Source: Hyalella azteca
Lineage: Eukaryota > Arthropoda > Malacostraca > Amphipoda > Hyalellidae
Direction of reading: 5' to 3'
Length of the DNA: 64,000 nucleotides
NCBI RefSeq assembly: GCF_000764305.2
Contig: NW_025944334.1
Location: 1-64,000, forward strand
Shown one piece after another: positions 24,034 to 36,045 of this stretch. A program made the position numbers and the translations under genes. Below the pieces are notes generated by a model. That model did no database searches. It saw only the letters and a list, made by a program, of their open reading frames with translations, and had not been told where the DNA came from. Positions within the stretch are counted from its first letter, which is position 1. The number at the start of each line of letters is the position of its first letter.

Positions 24034-26380
24034 GTCTCCCGTATTTATCAACTCTGAGCCGTAAGCCTAACGAACTAAACAATTGTTAATATTAGCAAAA
24101 GTTTTAGCGTTTACCGAGATTTGCATGACTGAGCTTTCGGGTGTGAGGAATTGAGAGTTTGATCGCAAGCTTTTATTTCCCGACGGCGATTTTTGTGATC
24201 CATTTTTCGCTTGGTTAAGCCGCTTCATGACTAAATGCCGGCGAGCCGTTCATTGGTACACAGACTTGCCGTGCTTTTCATTGTATTGAAATGTTTAAGT
24301 CAATAACGTATTGTGCATCGCTCGGATGATATACACATGAAATTATGCTACGATCGGATGTGGAATCTGTTGAGTGTGATCAGCGCGGATCTTTTGTAGA
24401 GATGCGGAAATTGTATAAATTTAATTATATTCTCTCTCCATTAAAAACAAACTGCTCATCGCTGCATAATTACTCCTTACTTTAGGAATATGAAGTATAA
24501 ATACTTTATAGACGATCTCCAGTTTTTCTAGTATAAAAAATTTTCAGACGATACTTATTTTTCTTAACAGCAAGCTTTCTACTCGAGTGAATATTTACCC
24601 TGCTCGGTTATCCAGTTCAATGTTTGATCGCCGAGAAGGTTGAACTTATAAGAAGATATTCCTGTTATTTGTTCAGCTTGTGTGTTTTCCTCAGACACGT
24701 GCTGTGCTCACACACTTCACAGATAAATATTCAATGCGTGGGTCGTCATTGAAACATGCATGATCATTAATAATTCCCAAGATCATTAATAAATCCAAAG
24801 ATCATTAATAAATCTCATGTCATGGGTCTTTTTTCTTATTGATGTTTCAACTCAAAATTCATTTATTCATAAAATGAGGAATTGAAGCACCATAAGGGTC
24901 CCCCATCCAAAAATAGCAAAGTCTAACGATTCAATGCTTAATTACTTTGACAATTGATGTTAAAATAAAGTTTTCTATTTGCTCATTTTAAGACTTTTCA
25001 TATTTTTTATTTACTGCATACAAATTCTGAAAGCTTTTATTCTCACGATTTTATTATAGATAGATTGTTATTTTTCTTCAAATTAATATACATTGCTTAT
25101 TTCTGGAAGGATTTAATTGATTTGTACGCCTGATTAAGTTTTATTTATTTATTCAAATTTTAGAAAAGTTCAGCGGAACCAATAATAACTATTAGAGCAA
25201 AACCAGCATTTCAAATTAAATCAAGCGCGGTACATTTTCTTAGACGCTTAACAAATTTAGCCTTTGATTCGAATTTTACTTTGGTAAAGCCAAAACTTAT
25301 TTTCGTTTGCAGTATACATTAATTGCCTATTGGAATCATAGAAGCACATGAACAACCAATCCTTCAAGCTAGAAAATCTTAATGATCATGTATTATGAAA
25401 TAATAAAACCATTCATTGGTCAATATGCAGATTTTCAAAAAATTCCCATCGTGGACACAGAACCTTAATCGTAAATCAAGGTGCAGCTTTCGATCGAGGC
25501 AATAATTATTCGTACGCCTTGATCGCGATAAAAATGTACTCTTACAATTTAGGATCACAATTAAATTTTTCCGCGTATTTCGACCCACTATTTGCAGAGG
25601 CTAGCGTAATCCAGTTCACGGCGCCCATAAACAAAGCTGCGCCGTGGCTGACCGTATTGTTAAATGCTAATTCAATGGGTAATTCGTATTAGATTATGTA
25701 CTTCTTGGCACATCGACTTATCTTAAATTTTATCGGCTGAAATTGTGCAGCTTTCGCCTTATAATCATGCGGCTGTGGCGGTCGCACAGACGCCGTAATG
25801 GTTACCGAAGTGGAGATTATGGTCAGTTTATGGGTGGCCGATGGTCGGCCGTTTCAAAACTTCGATGAATTACAGCAAAAAATGCGATGTGCTTAATATA
25901 TGGTAAGGTTTTCCAGCATAATAATGGTACTAGTCCGGCTAAGAGAGTGAAAATAGCTTCATAACAATTGATAATGCGGATGCATATCGAGATCACAAGA
26001 GATAACTCGGCTGCTGTTCAAACTGAGAGGGCAGGACATGTGAGGGTAAAGGTGCCCAGCATGAGGGTTCCAGCATTAGGTCCTCTATGTGGAATAAATC
26101 ATGCATCAGGTTGCAAAAATTTAAGTTAAACAAGTTTAACTTGTAATAACCTATCTTTTTCAACTTGTTTTGGTATATATTAATAGGAGATATGAATTTC
26201 ATTTAGCTTATTGGCCCAGGAGTATATAGGTACCCGAATATTAATCGAGATTTATATTTTTTTTATGACATATATATATTATTTATTATTTTTTGTATGA
26301 CAGTGTCGTCATCACGTTTATTTTTCATACTAAATCCCATCGAAGTATATCGGAATCCCAGAATAAAAAAAACTCTATAA
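24034..26380. other. AT-rich spacer
   Basis: No supported gene. An 18-bp microarray at 24761-24819 is listed separately. Two 69-codon minus frames (25379-25588, 25993-26202) are A/T-codon rich and unrecognised. Confidence 0.55.
24761..24819. repeat. 18-bp tandem repeat, ~3 copies
   Basis: Units close to AGATCATTAATAAATCCA, containing a TGATCATTAAT core. The array is short. Confidence 0.85.
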
Positions 26381-27227
26381 TGGAGGGAATCTACAACCAG
26401 GGAGTCCTGCGTGTAGAGAATATCCTCCCGTATCCGTAGTTAACGTTATATTCTAGATTCAAGATTCGGTTTGCGGCGCATAAAATGTTTTCGAGCTACC
26501 GTTACGACGGGTGGGAGGAGACCTGCGTGGCAGTAACAGCCTGGAATAAGAAGAGCAGAAGTTCTTGTCTATAAGCCGGGATGCTCGCAGGAGCCTTCAT
26601 CTTGTCTGTAATTGTGAGAAAGACTTGACCTCTTCCACGCAGCCTTCGCTCTTTGTGTTAAAGTTCGCTACTGCGCTAGAGGTGGAAGATCAAATCCAAT
26701 CTCGAGTTTCCCAGGATGAGAAAAAACTGTTCTAAAATTTCTTTAAAATACCAATGATTGACAGCAGTTATTTTATTTATGAACTTACTGAAAAAATTTA
26801 ATGGATACTAGTCGATATTTTTTATTTTTCAATCATTTAATAAATAGCAGTATTAGTAGTATCAATATAAGAACTAAATACCGTTCAATACAGATAACTA
26901 TTTTTATTATGACTAACACGTTGGATTAAAATTAATGTAAATAGCTCCATCATAATTTTTAATTTGTTTTATGGACCATTTCACCGCTGTAGCAGTAGCC
27001 CCCGAAATGGAGGATATATTCCCCGAGCCGAGGGAATGTTGTGACCCGCGAAACGTGTCTCCCACGCTATGATTGGTTCAGCGCAAAAGCGGAGCCCGGG
27101 TGCGTGTATCACGTTAGGATGGCCCTGCAATCTGGAGTGTAATGTAGTCGCGTCATAATTGTGGGAACGTGACTGCCGGCTGCTGGAAATTCATCTCGAG
27201 ATCAATTTTATTATTTCCCAACATATA
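26381..27227. other. spacer with a promoter-like GC-richer stretch
   Basis: Mostly AT-rich. The part 26990-27130 is GC-richer and has an ATTGG (inverted CCAAT) word near 27072. It lies 100-240 bases upstream of a possible first exon at 27228, but I see no clear TATA box or initiator. Confidence 0.35.
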
Positions 27228-27385
27228 ATGACTGAGGTTGAGATTCTCCATAAGAAGCAGTCAGGTGCCCGCTTAAATCCCTCCTCCCTGAGGCGCCTAA
27301 CGATGGGAAGCTCCGTCGCAACCAACGAGCGTGAGCATCAAACTCAAAAATGCCGCAGCACCGATGCTGCGGTTTTGAAAGTTGC
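27228..27385 (+). CDS. possible first exon, unrecognised (doubtful)
   Basis: An ATG at 27228 opens 52 codons that end at a strong donor-like site, GC|GTGAGTGAG (GT at 27386). The translation is polar and basic (MTEVEILHKKQSGARLNPSS and onward) with no domain recognised. A GC-rich stretch with an inverted CCAAT word lies upstream. Against it: the opposite strand is open for 95 codons over the same region, the frame is also open upstream of the ATG, and the 3' part contains a hairpin (CCGCAGCA-CCGA-TGCTGCGG, about 27352-27371). Confidence 0.18.
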
Positions 27386-28790
27386 GTGAGTGAGCCTGTC
27401 ACCTCATCTCGAATCCAGCTCATGTCTACCAGCTCAACGATAAAGAGAAACCCTCTCTGGAAAACCTGGTGTAGTTCCAGGTTCTCATGCACTACCATGC
27501 AGGTGATGCTGGGGATAAATATATACCTGGAAATTTTATCATAGCAAATGATCTTGCTTATGATACTAAATGTTGGGAGAAGTGAGCATCGAAAAATAGC
27601 CCAACACTAACATTGAGTGTACATATATGTGCACCCATATTGAGGGTATAATTTTCTGAATCAAAATCCGATTCCCTCCATTCATGAGTTACACGAACGA
27701 GTAAAATTTTCGAATCCATTGCTAGATTTTTTTTCGAGTGTTGATCACTGACAAACAAATGAATATTCTATTCCGCATTCTTCCCAAAGATGAAATTTTC
27801 AACAATCTTGCGGATCGACATTATTTTAAGACTCTGGTAATATATTTGTCGTAAAATATAACAGAAGTATTGTAGTTAGTTATTCATCTAAAATCCAATT
27901 ACAAAATGGATTAAAGGCCTATTGTGGAAGCGAACGTGGCACAGCACCTGCTACTTCAAATGGGCTAAGGACAGCTGATGGGCCCAATAATAATATTTTT
28001 GAAGTCCCAATTACGTCAGTCAAGCTGCTAAACTTGAAGCTAGAGATACTAAAACTAAATAATTCAAAACACCAGAGAATAAGGCCTTTCATTTCAGTAA
28101 GAATGCCGTATAAGAAGTGACGGCTTCTGCCAATGATCTAAAATGCAACAACAAAAATTTAAAGGGACAACTATGTTTTAATGTGGGAGTTGTGCACTTG
28201 ATATAAAAATATTGGAAAATACGATCGCGTAGTTGTTTAAGGTATTTGTTTCACTGGTCATGTCAATGTATCTATACAAATTCTTCAGAGTGGGCATCAG
28301 TCTTTTGAACAACACAAGCTCCTAGCATTGCAGATGCACGAATCAGGTTGAAAGTTAAGTGCGGAGTCAATTTTCTTCATCATTTTTCCAGATATTTTGT
28401 TACCATTTTTGTTGATTTAACTAAAGTTATATTATTCAACTATCTAGCATTGAGTTTTCGCTGGTGCAGGTTAAGGTTTTTACCAACTCAAATAATATTT
28501 CGGCGTAAATTTCCCGGTCTGGTATATTGTTTCTTATGCTGGACTGTGTGTCACAGTATTGTTGAATGGTTTTGCTACCGTGGGCTAAGCTACCTTGGGT
28601 TTGTAAGAAAGTTTTAGCGAACGCGATTGTAACGTCACCGAAGGATCTTTCTCTTCTTTGTTTATTAGGTAGTATTAGTTTTTTAGGATTGCGTGGGAGG
28701 CAGCGGGAGCGGGCACGACTAAGTGTGAGACCTGCAGAAGATGCGGCGAGCGTTTCACTTCCGGCGCGTGAGGAAGAGAGAGGCGCCCGT
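27386..28790. other. AT-rich spacer
   Basis: No supported gene. Overlapping + frames near 28348-28835 (89 codons each) are Phe/Leu/Cys-rich and then Arg-rich in a GC-richer patch at 28690-28830. No motif recognised. Confidence 0.5.
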
Positions 28791-28960
28791 GGGAGGCAGC
28801 TTCTGGCGGGTCCTTACCGCTCCTTTGGTCGATGAACTTTGCTGTCGCTCTTATTTCTGGGTCTTGCCAACTTCTGTCGCAGCTTCTGGCGGGTCCTTAC
28901 CGCTCCTTAAATTTGGTCGATGAACTTTGTTGTCTCTTATTTCTTGGTCGTTCCGACTTC
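28791..28960. repeat. 83-bp tandem duplication
   Basis: GCTTCTGGCGGGTCCTTACC starts at about 28799 and again at about 28882. Both copies continue with GCTCCTT, TTGGTCGATGAACTTTG and CTCTTATTTCT, with small indels. The second copy runs into the inverted repeat at 28944-28975. Confidence 0.9.
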
Positions 28961-28975
28961 TGCTGGAACGACCAA
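28944..28975. repeat. 11-bp perfect inverted repeat
   Basis: TTGGTCGTTCC (28944-28954) and GGAACGACCAA (28965-28975) with a 10-base loop. A further copy of GAACGACCAA occurs at about 29107, so the right arm is also present as a direct repeat. Confidence 0.88.
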
Positions 28976-29920
28976 TGATTGAAGCCACGTAACTGTGACT
29001 TGATTGAATTACTTTCCAAACCATCAAAATATGCATTACACTCAAATTGGTCCATACCACGTAAGGCCCTTTCCTTTTCGCGTTGTTCCTACAGATTATG
29101 GATGAGAACGACCAATTACAAATTAGCATTCGTTATACCTCAAGCGGCTACTAAAATTTTACTATTAATGCACTCTGGTATAATAATATTTATTCATTTA
29201 TTTCAAATTATTATTAGAGTATGAATCAAAATTATCAATGGTTTAAGACTTGTTTGTAGCATCTCGGTGGCTCACTGGATGCTTGGCTCTGATAAGAAGC
29301 GCGTCATCGTGCGCTACACTCCGTTTATCAGCGGAGGGTCAGAGGCCAACTGCAGTAATGAGGAAGGTGCTTGTTGAATGATCTATTGTCAAATGATCCC
29401 CCACACAAGGGTAAAAAGTGCATCGCAAGATTGACAAAGTCTCACCAATTTCTTTGAATGTTCGAGCACCGGCAACAACGTACGAGTATGTTGGACCCGA
29501 TTGTCTCGATGCCGAAAACGTTCAATGACAGGGTTATTTCCAAAAACCAATTAGTCCATATAATAGCTAATAATTTAGCATTTATTGTTAGAATTGCCGG
29601 CGTGACAATGCATAACTTTCTGAACAAATTTATACTTGTTAATTTATGCAGAGTTATCAAGCGTAGCTAAAATCATAGAATGAAAATCACCAATTCAATT
29701 ATCTTATATCACCGAAACTGGGAACCGCCAAGAGTTTTTCGTTCTTTCGTCGTTCGTCACCGCTATACAATGGATAATTCGACCCTCGGTCACTCTAAGG
29801 ACAGAGAATAAGTTTCGTAACTTAGTTACTCATCTAGGGCTGCGTACTAGCAGCAATATTTACGAGTTCGGAACTTCGCCTGCTGACGGAGTTACCGACC
29901 ATTTTTAAACCTATGGTAAA
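28976..29920. other. AT-rich spacer with a hairpin-like segment
   Basis: At 29288-29332 CTGATAA and TTATCAG bracket a GCGC-containing loop, and the segment looks structured. I could not fit it to a tRNA or snRNA. Short frames at 29442-29670 are open on both strands and unrecognised. Confidence 0.5.
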
Positions 29921-30022
29921 TCTGTAGCTACGAGTACTGAGGCCGCTACGGGTACTAAGGCAGCTACGGGTACTTAGGCCGCTTAATATTTGTGTACCTA
30001 GGCCGCTACGTGTACTTAGCAA
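29921..30022. repeat. 18-bp tandem repeat, ~4-5 copies
   Basis: Units close to GGCCGCTACGGGTACTTA, interrupted once by an AT insertion at about 29982-29996. On the minus strand this gives a Leu-Ser-Thr-Arg-Ser-Gly repeat inside a 111-codon frame (29834-30169), which I treat as repeat-derived. Confidence 0.9.
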
Positions 30023-31666
30023 GTTTCCATATTCGACCCTATAAAATTGAGTGCGCCCTGGATTCGAGGTACTGCTCATTTTATTGATGTGTTTCTCAAC
30101 TTTCGATATCGAATCCCGGGTGCGTGTGTATATGTGAAGTTTATGTATTCTGAACATTATTGACATCATGGAACATGGAAGGTTTTTTCCTCGCCGTAAT
30201 AAGTGACTCGACTAAACAAATGGAGATAAAATAATTGGTTATTTTATGGCAATTTTCGAAATATTTATACCCGGTATAAAGAGATCCATATTTTTAGTAA
30301 TTAGTTCTAAAGGATGATGAAGTAATCGATGAAGAAGATAGCGTGGCTGCAGCAAAGCCAGGCTCCCTAAAATCACTTGTATGGCCTTGTTACGCGCGCA
30401 ATCTTTACGAGTGATCCTCGATTGTTTGGTAATGCTATGCGCACTAACTTGTAACGTTATGAAGTACATGCAAGGGCATTTCTTGGAGTATTGTTGAACG
30501 CCGCTCGCCTCCTTAATTTATTGGCAAATTATGCTAGATTGCCTGAGATAGCGTCCGGGTCCAGCCTCGACATGAATTAATGCGAGATGCTGCCGCTTTA
30601 GGCAAAATATTACCCCAAGACTCCGGTGTTCTTATTCTTGATAAAACTTTGCTAAAAATTTAACTTTGCTCACTTTTGAAACTTCCTTGTACTTGAGCGT
30701 ATATCTCATTAAAGCTTCGAATATTTGAGCGTGGTTATCATGGAACTTCACATTATTTATGATCGAGCGATATTATTTTTTTCCATTCACTGTTGCTTAA
30801 CAACAATATGTTTCACCCTCTTGAAAAGGATTTGACCCCAGTAGCTGGATGATGCAGTCCTTCATCCAGCAAGGTAGGTAGGCCTAGATTTAGGATAGCT
30901 ACTTTATGTGCATCGCTGTCACAATCTCATATAAATATTACTGATTAAAATATGCCCACACCGCAATTTTTACGACATAAATTAAGATCCATGTGAAGGA
31001 GATCAGCCTATTGCTTTATTAAGAACCACAAGGCTTGGGTTAACGAAATTAACACTCCAATAGCATCAATATTCTAACCAATGACTTAGCGTATCAGTAA
31101 ATTCTAAATATTTCTAGTTTCTAGCTATTCACCGACGCGTTACCACGAAGTTTGATAAACGTGGGATTATTTTTGTAGTGATTATCACCATGGAAACGTA
31201 TCAATTTCTACAGTGCTTGCCCTCCAATTAAGGTGCCGGCCGGCGTTATACAGCGTGGCCTGGGACTGCTACGTCTGAAATATTTATTAAGAATACCAAG
31301 TCGGCAATAGCAAGTCCTGTTAATTACACGTATTGGTGGTAAAGGTTTCGAATATCTATACTTGAATTCATAAAAAGTTGCACCGCACGTTCGGCGCTAA
31401 TACGAAATTAAAGTATTCACACTCACGGAGCGTATGATCAAAACTCGAAATTTAAATGAATGTTCAAACAGCTTGCCGTTAAATCAAAAAAATGAATTCT
31501 GAAAATTTTGCGAAGGATTCGATGTATAATGTTTTTTACATATTCACATTCAGAACCGATGGGTAACAAAAATCATTACATGCCACAAAATCAACCGGGA
31601 AGGTATAGACGCTTGAGTCGAGTCCAACAATGTGTATTGCAACTATGATCTTGAGGCGGCAAAAGA
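30023..31666. other. AT-rich spacer
   Basis: No supported gene. A GTAGCTGGATGATGCAGTCC-type segment with a CTGGATGA/TCATCCAG dyad lies at about 30842-30868. Otherwise stop-rich. Confidence 0.6.
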
Positions 31667-31872
31667 GAGCGACTTGCAGAGAGGGGCACTGGTACCATCA
31701 CAACCACCAGCAGTGACTTGCAGAGAGCATTGGTACCATCACAACCACCAGCAGTGACTTGCAGAGAGCACTGGGACCATCACAACACCAGCAGTGACTT
31801 GCAGAGAGCACTGGGACCATCACAACACCAGCAGTGACTTGTAGGGAGCATTGGTACCATCACAACCACCAT
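31667..31872. repeat. 40-41-bp minisatellite, ~5 copies
   Basis: Unit AGCAGTGACTTGCAGAGAGC then ATTGGTACCATCACAACCACC. GGTACC/GGGACC anchors are at 31691, 31732, 31773, 31813 and 31853. Copies are highly similar; two have lost one C. Confidence 0.96.
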
Positions 31873-32830
31873 CAATTGTAGCCTAACTCACCGCTTTATT
31901 ACGTGTTGCTCGTGATCTCTTTGTTGAGTCTTGCTCCAATGACCGTCTGTCTTCCAGAAAAAAAACAATCGAAAAGAAGAAAAATGGCCGAAAAGTGTTG
32001 CTAAAAACACAGGCTGCATGGCAAGCGCCTTCTCTCTTATATATGTTCTAATTCATAAGGCCGACGGGAGCCTACAATTACGAACTCCGCTCGACGCGGG
32101 CGCAATTAGTGCGTGGGTCCGTAGAATTCTTCATAATTCCTGCCACACTTTCAACTCTAGCGATACCGCCTACAGAATTCTGGCTCCGGCTGCTCTAATT
32201 GCAGAAACTTCTTATCAGTTTAAGATACTTTCAGCTCTCTATAGCTATCAAACTGGGATTTCAGTCATCACGAAAATTTTGCTTTTATAATAAGAGTACT
32301 CGCTTGTTGGCTCTATGAGAAGATTTATACATTAATTTATTTAATTTCGTCGGTTTCTAATTGTCGTGATGGTTCTAGTGTCATTTACAAGCAAAGGAAG
32401 TCGCCAAATTTTTATTGCGAATGCCTTCATTGACTAAGAAAACACATCAGTTCTTTGAGCATTTTTGATACTTATTGAAATTCCCAGCATTCGACATTAC
32501 AATGGAGATCATGGGTAGAAATTTTATTACGATGCCACCATTGCGTTCAACATAATCGCAACTCTATGATTTTTTGATTTGATCTAATATTTTGATCGAA
32601 TTTATTTATTCGACGGCTTGTTAATTAGAATGCAAACAAGTAAATTATTAATATTATCTGAATTTTTAATCGTAAAGTGGTCAGTATGTTACTAACGATA
32701 TTTCTGAAGATTATAAAAATCCTCCATGCGACATTCATGCGCTCAATTTTGCGTTGATGGGCCGCGTGTTGCTGAAGAGTTTATGCGTAATTTGTGGCAC
32801 GGCCGAGTGGGCGGAGAGGCCTACGAAGAA

Positions 32831-32948
32831 CTCATTAAGGTAGGCATAGGCTGACGTCTGAAATTGTTTATTGCATGGAGTCAAGTTCGTGAACTGGGTG
32901 GGCCTATGACGGCCAGCCTAAGCCTACCGCTCCACTCGACTTAATGAG
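32831..32948. repeat. two-part inverted repeat around a ~60-base loop
   Basis: CTCATTAAG plus GTAGGCATAGGCTG (32831-32853) pairs with CAGCCTAAGCCTAC and CTTAATGAG (32914-32948). The right arm has a 12-base bulge and there is one mismatch. The bulge sequence also resembles the upstream GGCCGAGTGGGCGGAGAGGC (32801-32820), allowing an alternative fold. It could be a structured RNA or a relic of a small mobile element. Function unknown. Confidence 0.8.
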
Positions 32949-33380
32949 TCATTTATTAAAGAAAATATCGATTTTGCATTTGTTTGGGCCGCGATATGGG
33001 GGTGGAGATGACGTGGCTTCAAAACTTTGCATATAAAAGTAAAATGATTTAGATTTCCAGGCTGGATGTTAATAATGTCTGCTTTCAAATACGTCTCCGA
33101 TTAAACCCATTCACGCAATTTAACTTCAGAAAAATATGAAATGAGATATTTTCCTTGCACCTTCATTATTATTATAATAATGATTATTTGCAGAAAAATG
33201 ATTACTCAGGGAGTAATGGTATGGTTCATCAAATAATTATTGTAAAATAGGTAATGTTTCATCTGGAAATAATTTCACATACACTTGATGCAGTGAAAAA
33301 TACACTCGCCTGACCCGAACAATCATGTCAGTTTCTTGTGGCCATCCAAGCTCTAATTAATGACCGCTTTCACTGTAATT

Positions 33381-33417
33381 GCGCGTGACGTGGAAGACGC
33401 GTCGTTGCGTCACGCGC
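33381..33417. promoter_or_regulatory. GC-rich inverted repeat with paired TGACG/CGTCA sites
   Basis: GCGCGTGACG (33381-33390) and CGTCACGCGC (33408-33417) are exact reverse complements. Each arm carries a half CRE/ATF site, and the first extends to TGACGT. An ACGCGT word lies between the arms. CREB/ATF-family bZIP proteins bind TGACG half-sites; use here is inference. Confidence 0.45.
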
Positions 33418-34959
33418 TCACAGGCCATGTGAACGCCTCAGCTAAACTGTTCAGGCTCATCTGCAGGTAATTCGTCTTAATGTTCGGCTATAACAAGAGG
33501 AATTAAATGTTATCTGTGCTGTTTAACGAGTTACGTATTGTGTGTCCTGAACTAAGTGAGAGGGAATTATCCTCTCTATTATTCGTGATGAAATTGGTCC
33601 CAATATTGTGACGTTGCGAATACGGCTGCTTGAATTGAATACGGGTTCGTCTCTATTTGGGTAACGTATTAATAGCTTTCGTATTGAGATGGTACCATAC
33701 ATGAGTAATTTTCTCCACTTGCAATATGGACTTTATTGCAAACAGTGGCTCTTTCATGCGAATGAATTTCAATGATGGAATCTATTACTCTAATTCTGTT
33801 TTTTAATCAATGCATGTTTATTACAATTGCAAGATTATTTAGCCAAAAAATACATTTTTCATACATCTATGCCGATTAAAATTAACTAAAAATAATTCAA
33901 ATGCGATCCGAAAGTTATGAGCGTTCACATATACATCCAACGAACAGTATAAATATAGCTGAATAAGACGCGTTAAAATCACATTTACAACGATTTAGCA
34001 AATAAAGCTTCGAATATAAGGCGAATGAGATGCATTGAACTCACCACAGTGAATCAAGTCATAATAAAATAGGACGTGCGAGTCGCAATTTAATCACTAA
34101 TAATGCTATGTTCTTTAGCTGGTGCAGGAGCCATGATGCTCATATTTTACTGTACAAATAATAAGTGCGTGAGACGCTAGCTTCCAGTCTACCGCCACAG
34201 CCACCGCATAATAACGCTAACACTGCATGATGATGAAGCCTTCTGATGCCTTCACTTAATTACTTTTGCGTAGATTGCCACTAAACACCCGTGATCAATT
34301 CTCAGGGCTTTTCTCCTGTGTTGTGTGGGGATGCAAGAAGGGGCGGATGTTGCAGAACGCTAACTTGTATTTGGCCAGCGTTTTGTGCTCATCGCTAACT
34401 AACTGCTCGAGTTTTTCTTCTGCTGCCCTGACACGACGGTAATGAAACTCCTATACAGTTCTCTTCGGGTCCCTCCGTCTAGCTGCTGCTCTTCATAATT
34501 GCTTTCAAGAAGTCATGATTAGCCAGCGCAGTGCAGCGTCTAGTGGTTATCTCTTGCAATAAGTTCTCAAAATCCCATTAAAATCGACATAAAACACTGA
34601 AAAATGATCATCGTTCGAAAGTTATCGTTTTGTTGTAAACAAAATTAGTTTCTCACATAATTAAATAAGTATCGTGTCACTTGCCGCAGCCCATTATTTA
34701 AATTATTGCTGTTCACATTCCGAGGTGAAAATGTTTTCCTCAACAGTGATGTCTTATCAGTTATTTTTTTTTATGCCGATGGATTTAATCGATCTGTATA
34801 ATGACTTGATTAAACAATACTGTGACTGCATACATATCAAAATTTTACATCACATGTTATAAGCCTGATATTTAGTCACCATCCAGTTGCGTTTATTGTA
34901 TCTAAGTGACATCACTTTTGCAATGGTTCATCACACTGAAACAAGCGTTAGGCGGTGCC

Positions 34960-35355
34960 GGGTCTCATTGCACACTTCATGTTAAGACCGATCTTTCCTT
35001 CTGGCTCAGAGAATGTAGGTATTTTGCTTCAATAATGCCCTGTACGAGATGCACACATCATGTTTAGGCCGATCACTCCTTCTAGCTCATAGAACTCTTA
35101 TACTTTGCTTCATTAATGCCCAGTACGAGATGCACACATCATGTTTAGGCCGATCATTCCTTCTAACTCATAGAACTCTTATACTTTGCTTCATTATATA
35201 ATGCCCAGTACGAGATGCACACATCATGTTTAGGCCGATCTTTCCTTCTAGCTCATAGAACTCTTATACTTTGCTTCATTAATGCCCAGTACGAGATGCA
35301 CACATCATGTTTAGGCCGGTCGGTCTTTTCTTCTGGTTCAGAGAACACTGGTATT
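34960..35355. repeat. 81-bp minisatellite, ~5 copies
   Basis: The GCACAC(A/T)TCATG anchor is at 34970, 35051, 35132, 35217 and 35298: steps of 81, 81, 85 (a 4-base TATA insertion) and 81. Each unit contains GTTTAGGCCGATCATTCCTT and CATAGAACTCTTATACTTTG. The outer copies are the most diverged. With 81 divisible by 3, frames can stay open across units. Confidence 0.96.
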
Positions 35356-35697
35356 TTCGGACGCTTCGCTCATTGTGTTGTCTTGAAAGGAACTCCATTG
35401 CAGCAGCCCTTTGTTGCAGTCCTGAAGCAGCGGCCATCAGAGTTTTTTTGTTCGGACGTGATTAGTGTCTTTCTCACGTTTGTTGCGACCGCAAACTCCG
35501 ATGACGCTCCGACTGCCCATCTTTCTTTGACTACCCAGCAGATTCAGCTCGATTTGGCATCCCTCTCACTATCTGCGGTGGCCAAATCTGGGACTTTGTT
35601 AACAGGACCTCTTGGATGCACTATTCTTTGGGAGAAAACATATTTTAATTTGTCTACAAGGAATAAAAATGTAAACATAAAATTTGAATTATTTTGA
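35356..35697 (+). CDS. unrecognised open frame after the 81-bp array (doubtful)
   Basis: The + frame that begins inside the last repeat units stays open for about 114 more codons of unique sequence to a TGA at 35695. The translation is Leu/Ser/Thr/Ala-rich (for example LTTQQIQLDLASLSLSAVAK) with GC-richer codons than the flanks. It has no recognised domain, no start codon of its own outside the repeat and no strong splice acceptor that I can point to. It could be an exon piece; chance is at least as likely. Confidence 0.15.
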   Translation, partial: FGRFAHCVVLKGTPLQQPFVAVLKQRPSEFFCSDVISVFLTFVATANSDDAPTAHLSLTTQQIQLDLASLSLSAVAKSGTLLTGPLGCTILWEKTYFNLSTRNKNVNIKFELF

Positions 35698-35840
35698 AAA
35701 CTCAAATTCGCCGTGATCGGAGAAAACCTTTAGATGATCTCACCGCTGCTCTAATGACAACGTAACAAATTCAGCATAACTAAATTAGGTTGATATAAAA
35801 CATTTCCTACATTACCAACCGCCCGCCTTGAATCTGTCTC

Positions 35841-36045
35841 GCGTTCAGCGCTGTGATGCGCCGCGTTCAGCGCTGTGATGCGCCGCGTTCAGTGCTGTGA
35901 TGCACCGCGTCCAGTGCTGTGATGCACCGCGTTCAGTGCTGTGATGCACCGCGTTCAGTGCTGTGATGCACCACGTCCAGTGCTGTGATGCACCACGTCC
36001 AGCGCTGTGATGCATGGCGTCCAGCGCTGCGATGCTGTGGCGTCA
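35841..36045. repeat. 22-bp minisatellite, ~9 copies
   Basis: Unit GCGTTCAGCGCTGTGATGCGCC at 35841, 35863, 35885 and so on to about 36017. Sub-families differ stepwise (TTCAGCG to TTCAGTG to TCCAGTG to TCCAGCG), a gradient typical of replication slippage or unequal exchange. AGCGCT gives each unit a palindromic core. Confidence 0.96.

Larger units (their letters stand above)
31873..34959. other. AT-rich spacer
   Basis: No supported gene. A 90-codon + frame (32018-32290) is hydrophobic/Ser/Ala-rich and unrecognised. Two structured inverted repeats (32831-32948 and 33381-33417) are listed separately. Confidence 0.5.

Noticed and set aside
29265..29360. Structured segment considered as a tRNA or snRNA
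   Set aside because: Stem CTGATAA/TTATCAG exists, but no cloverleaf, A/B boxes or Sm site fit.
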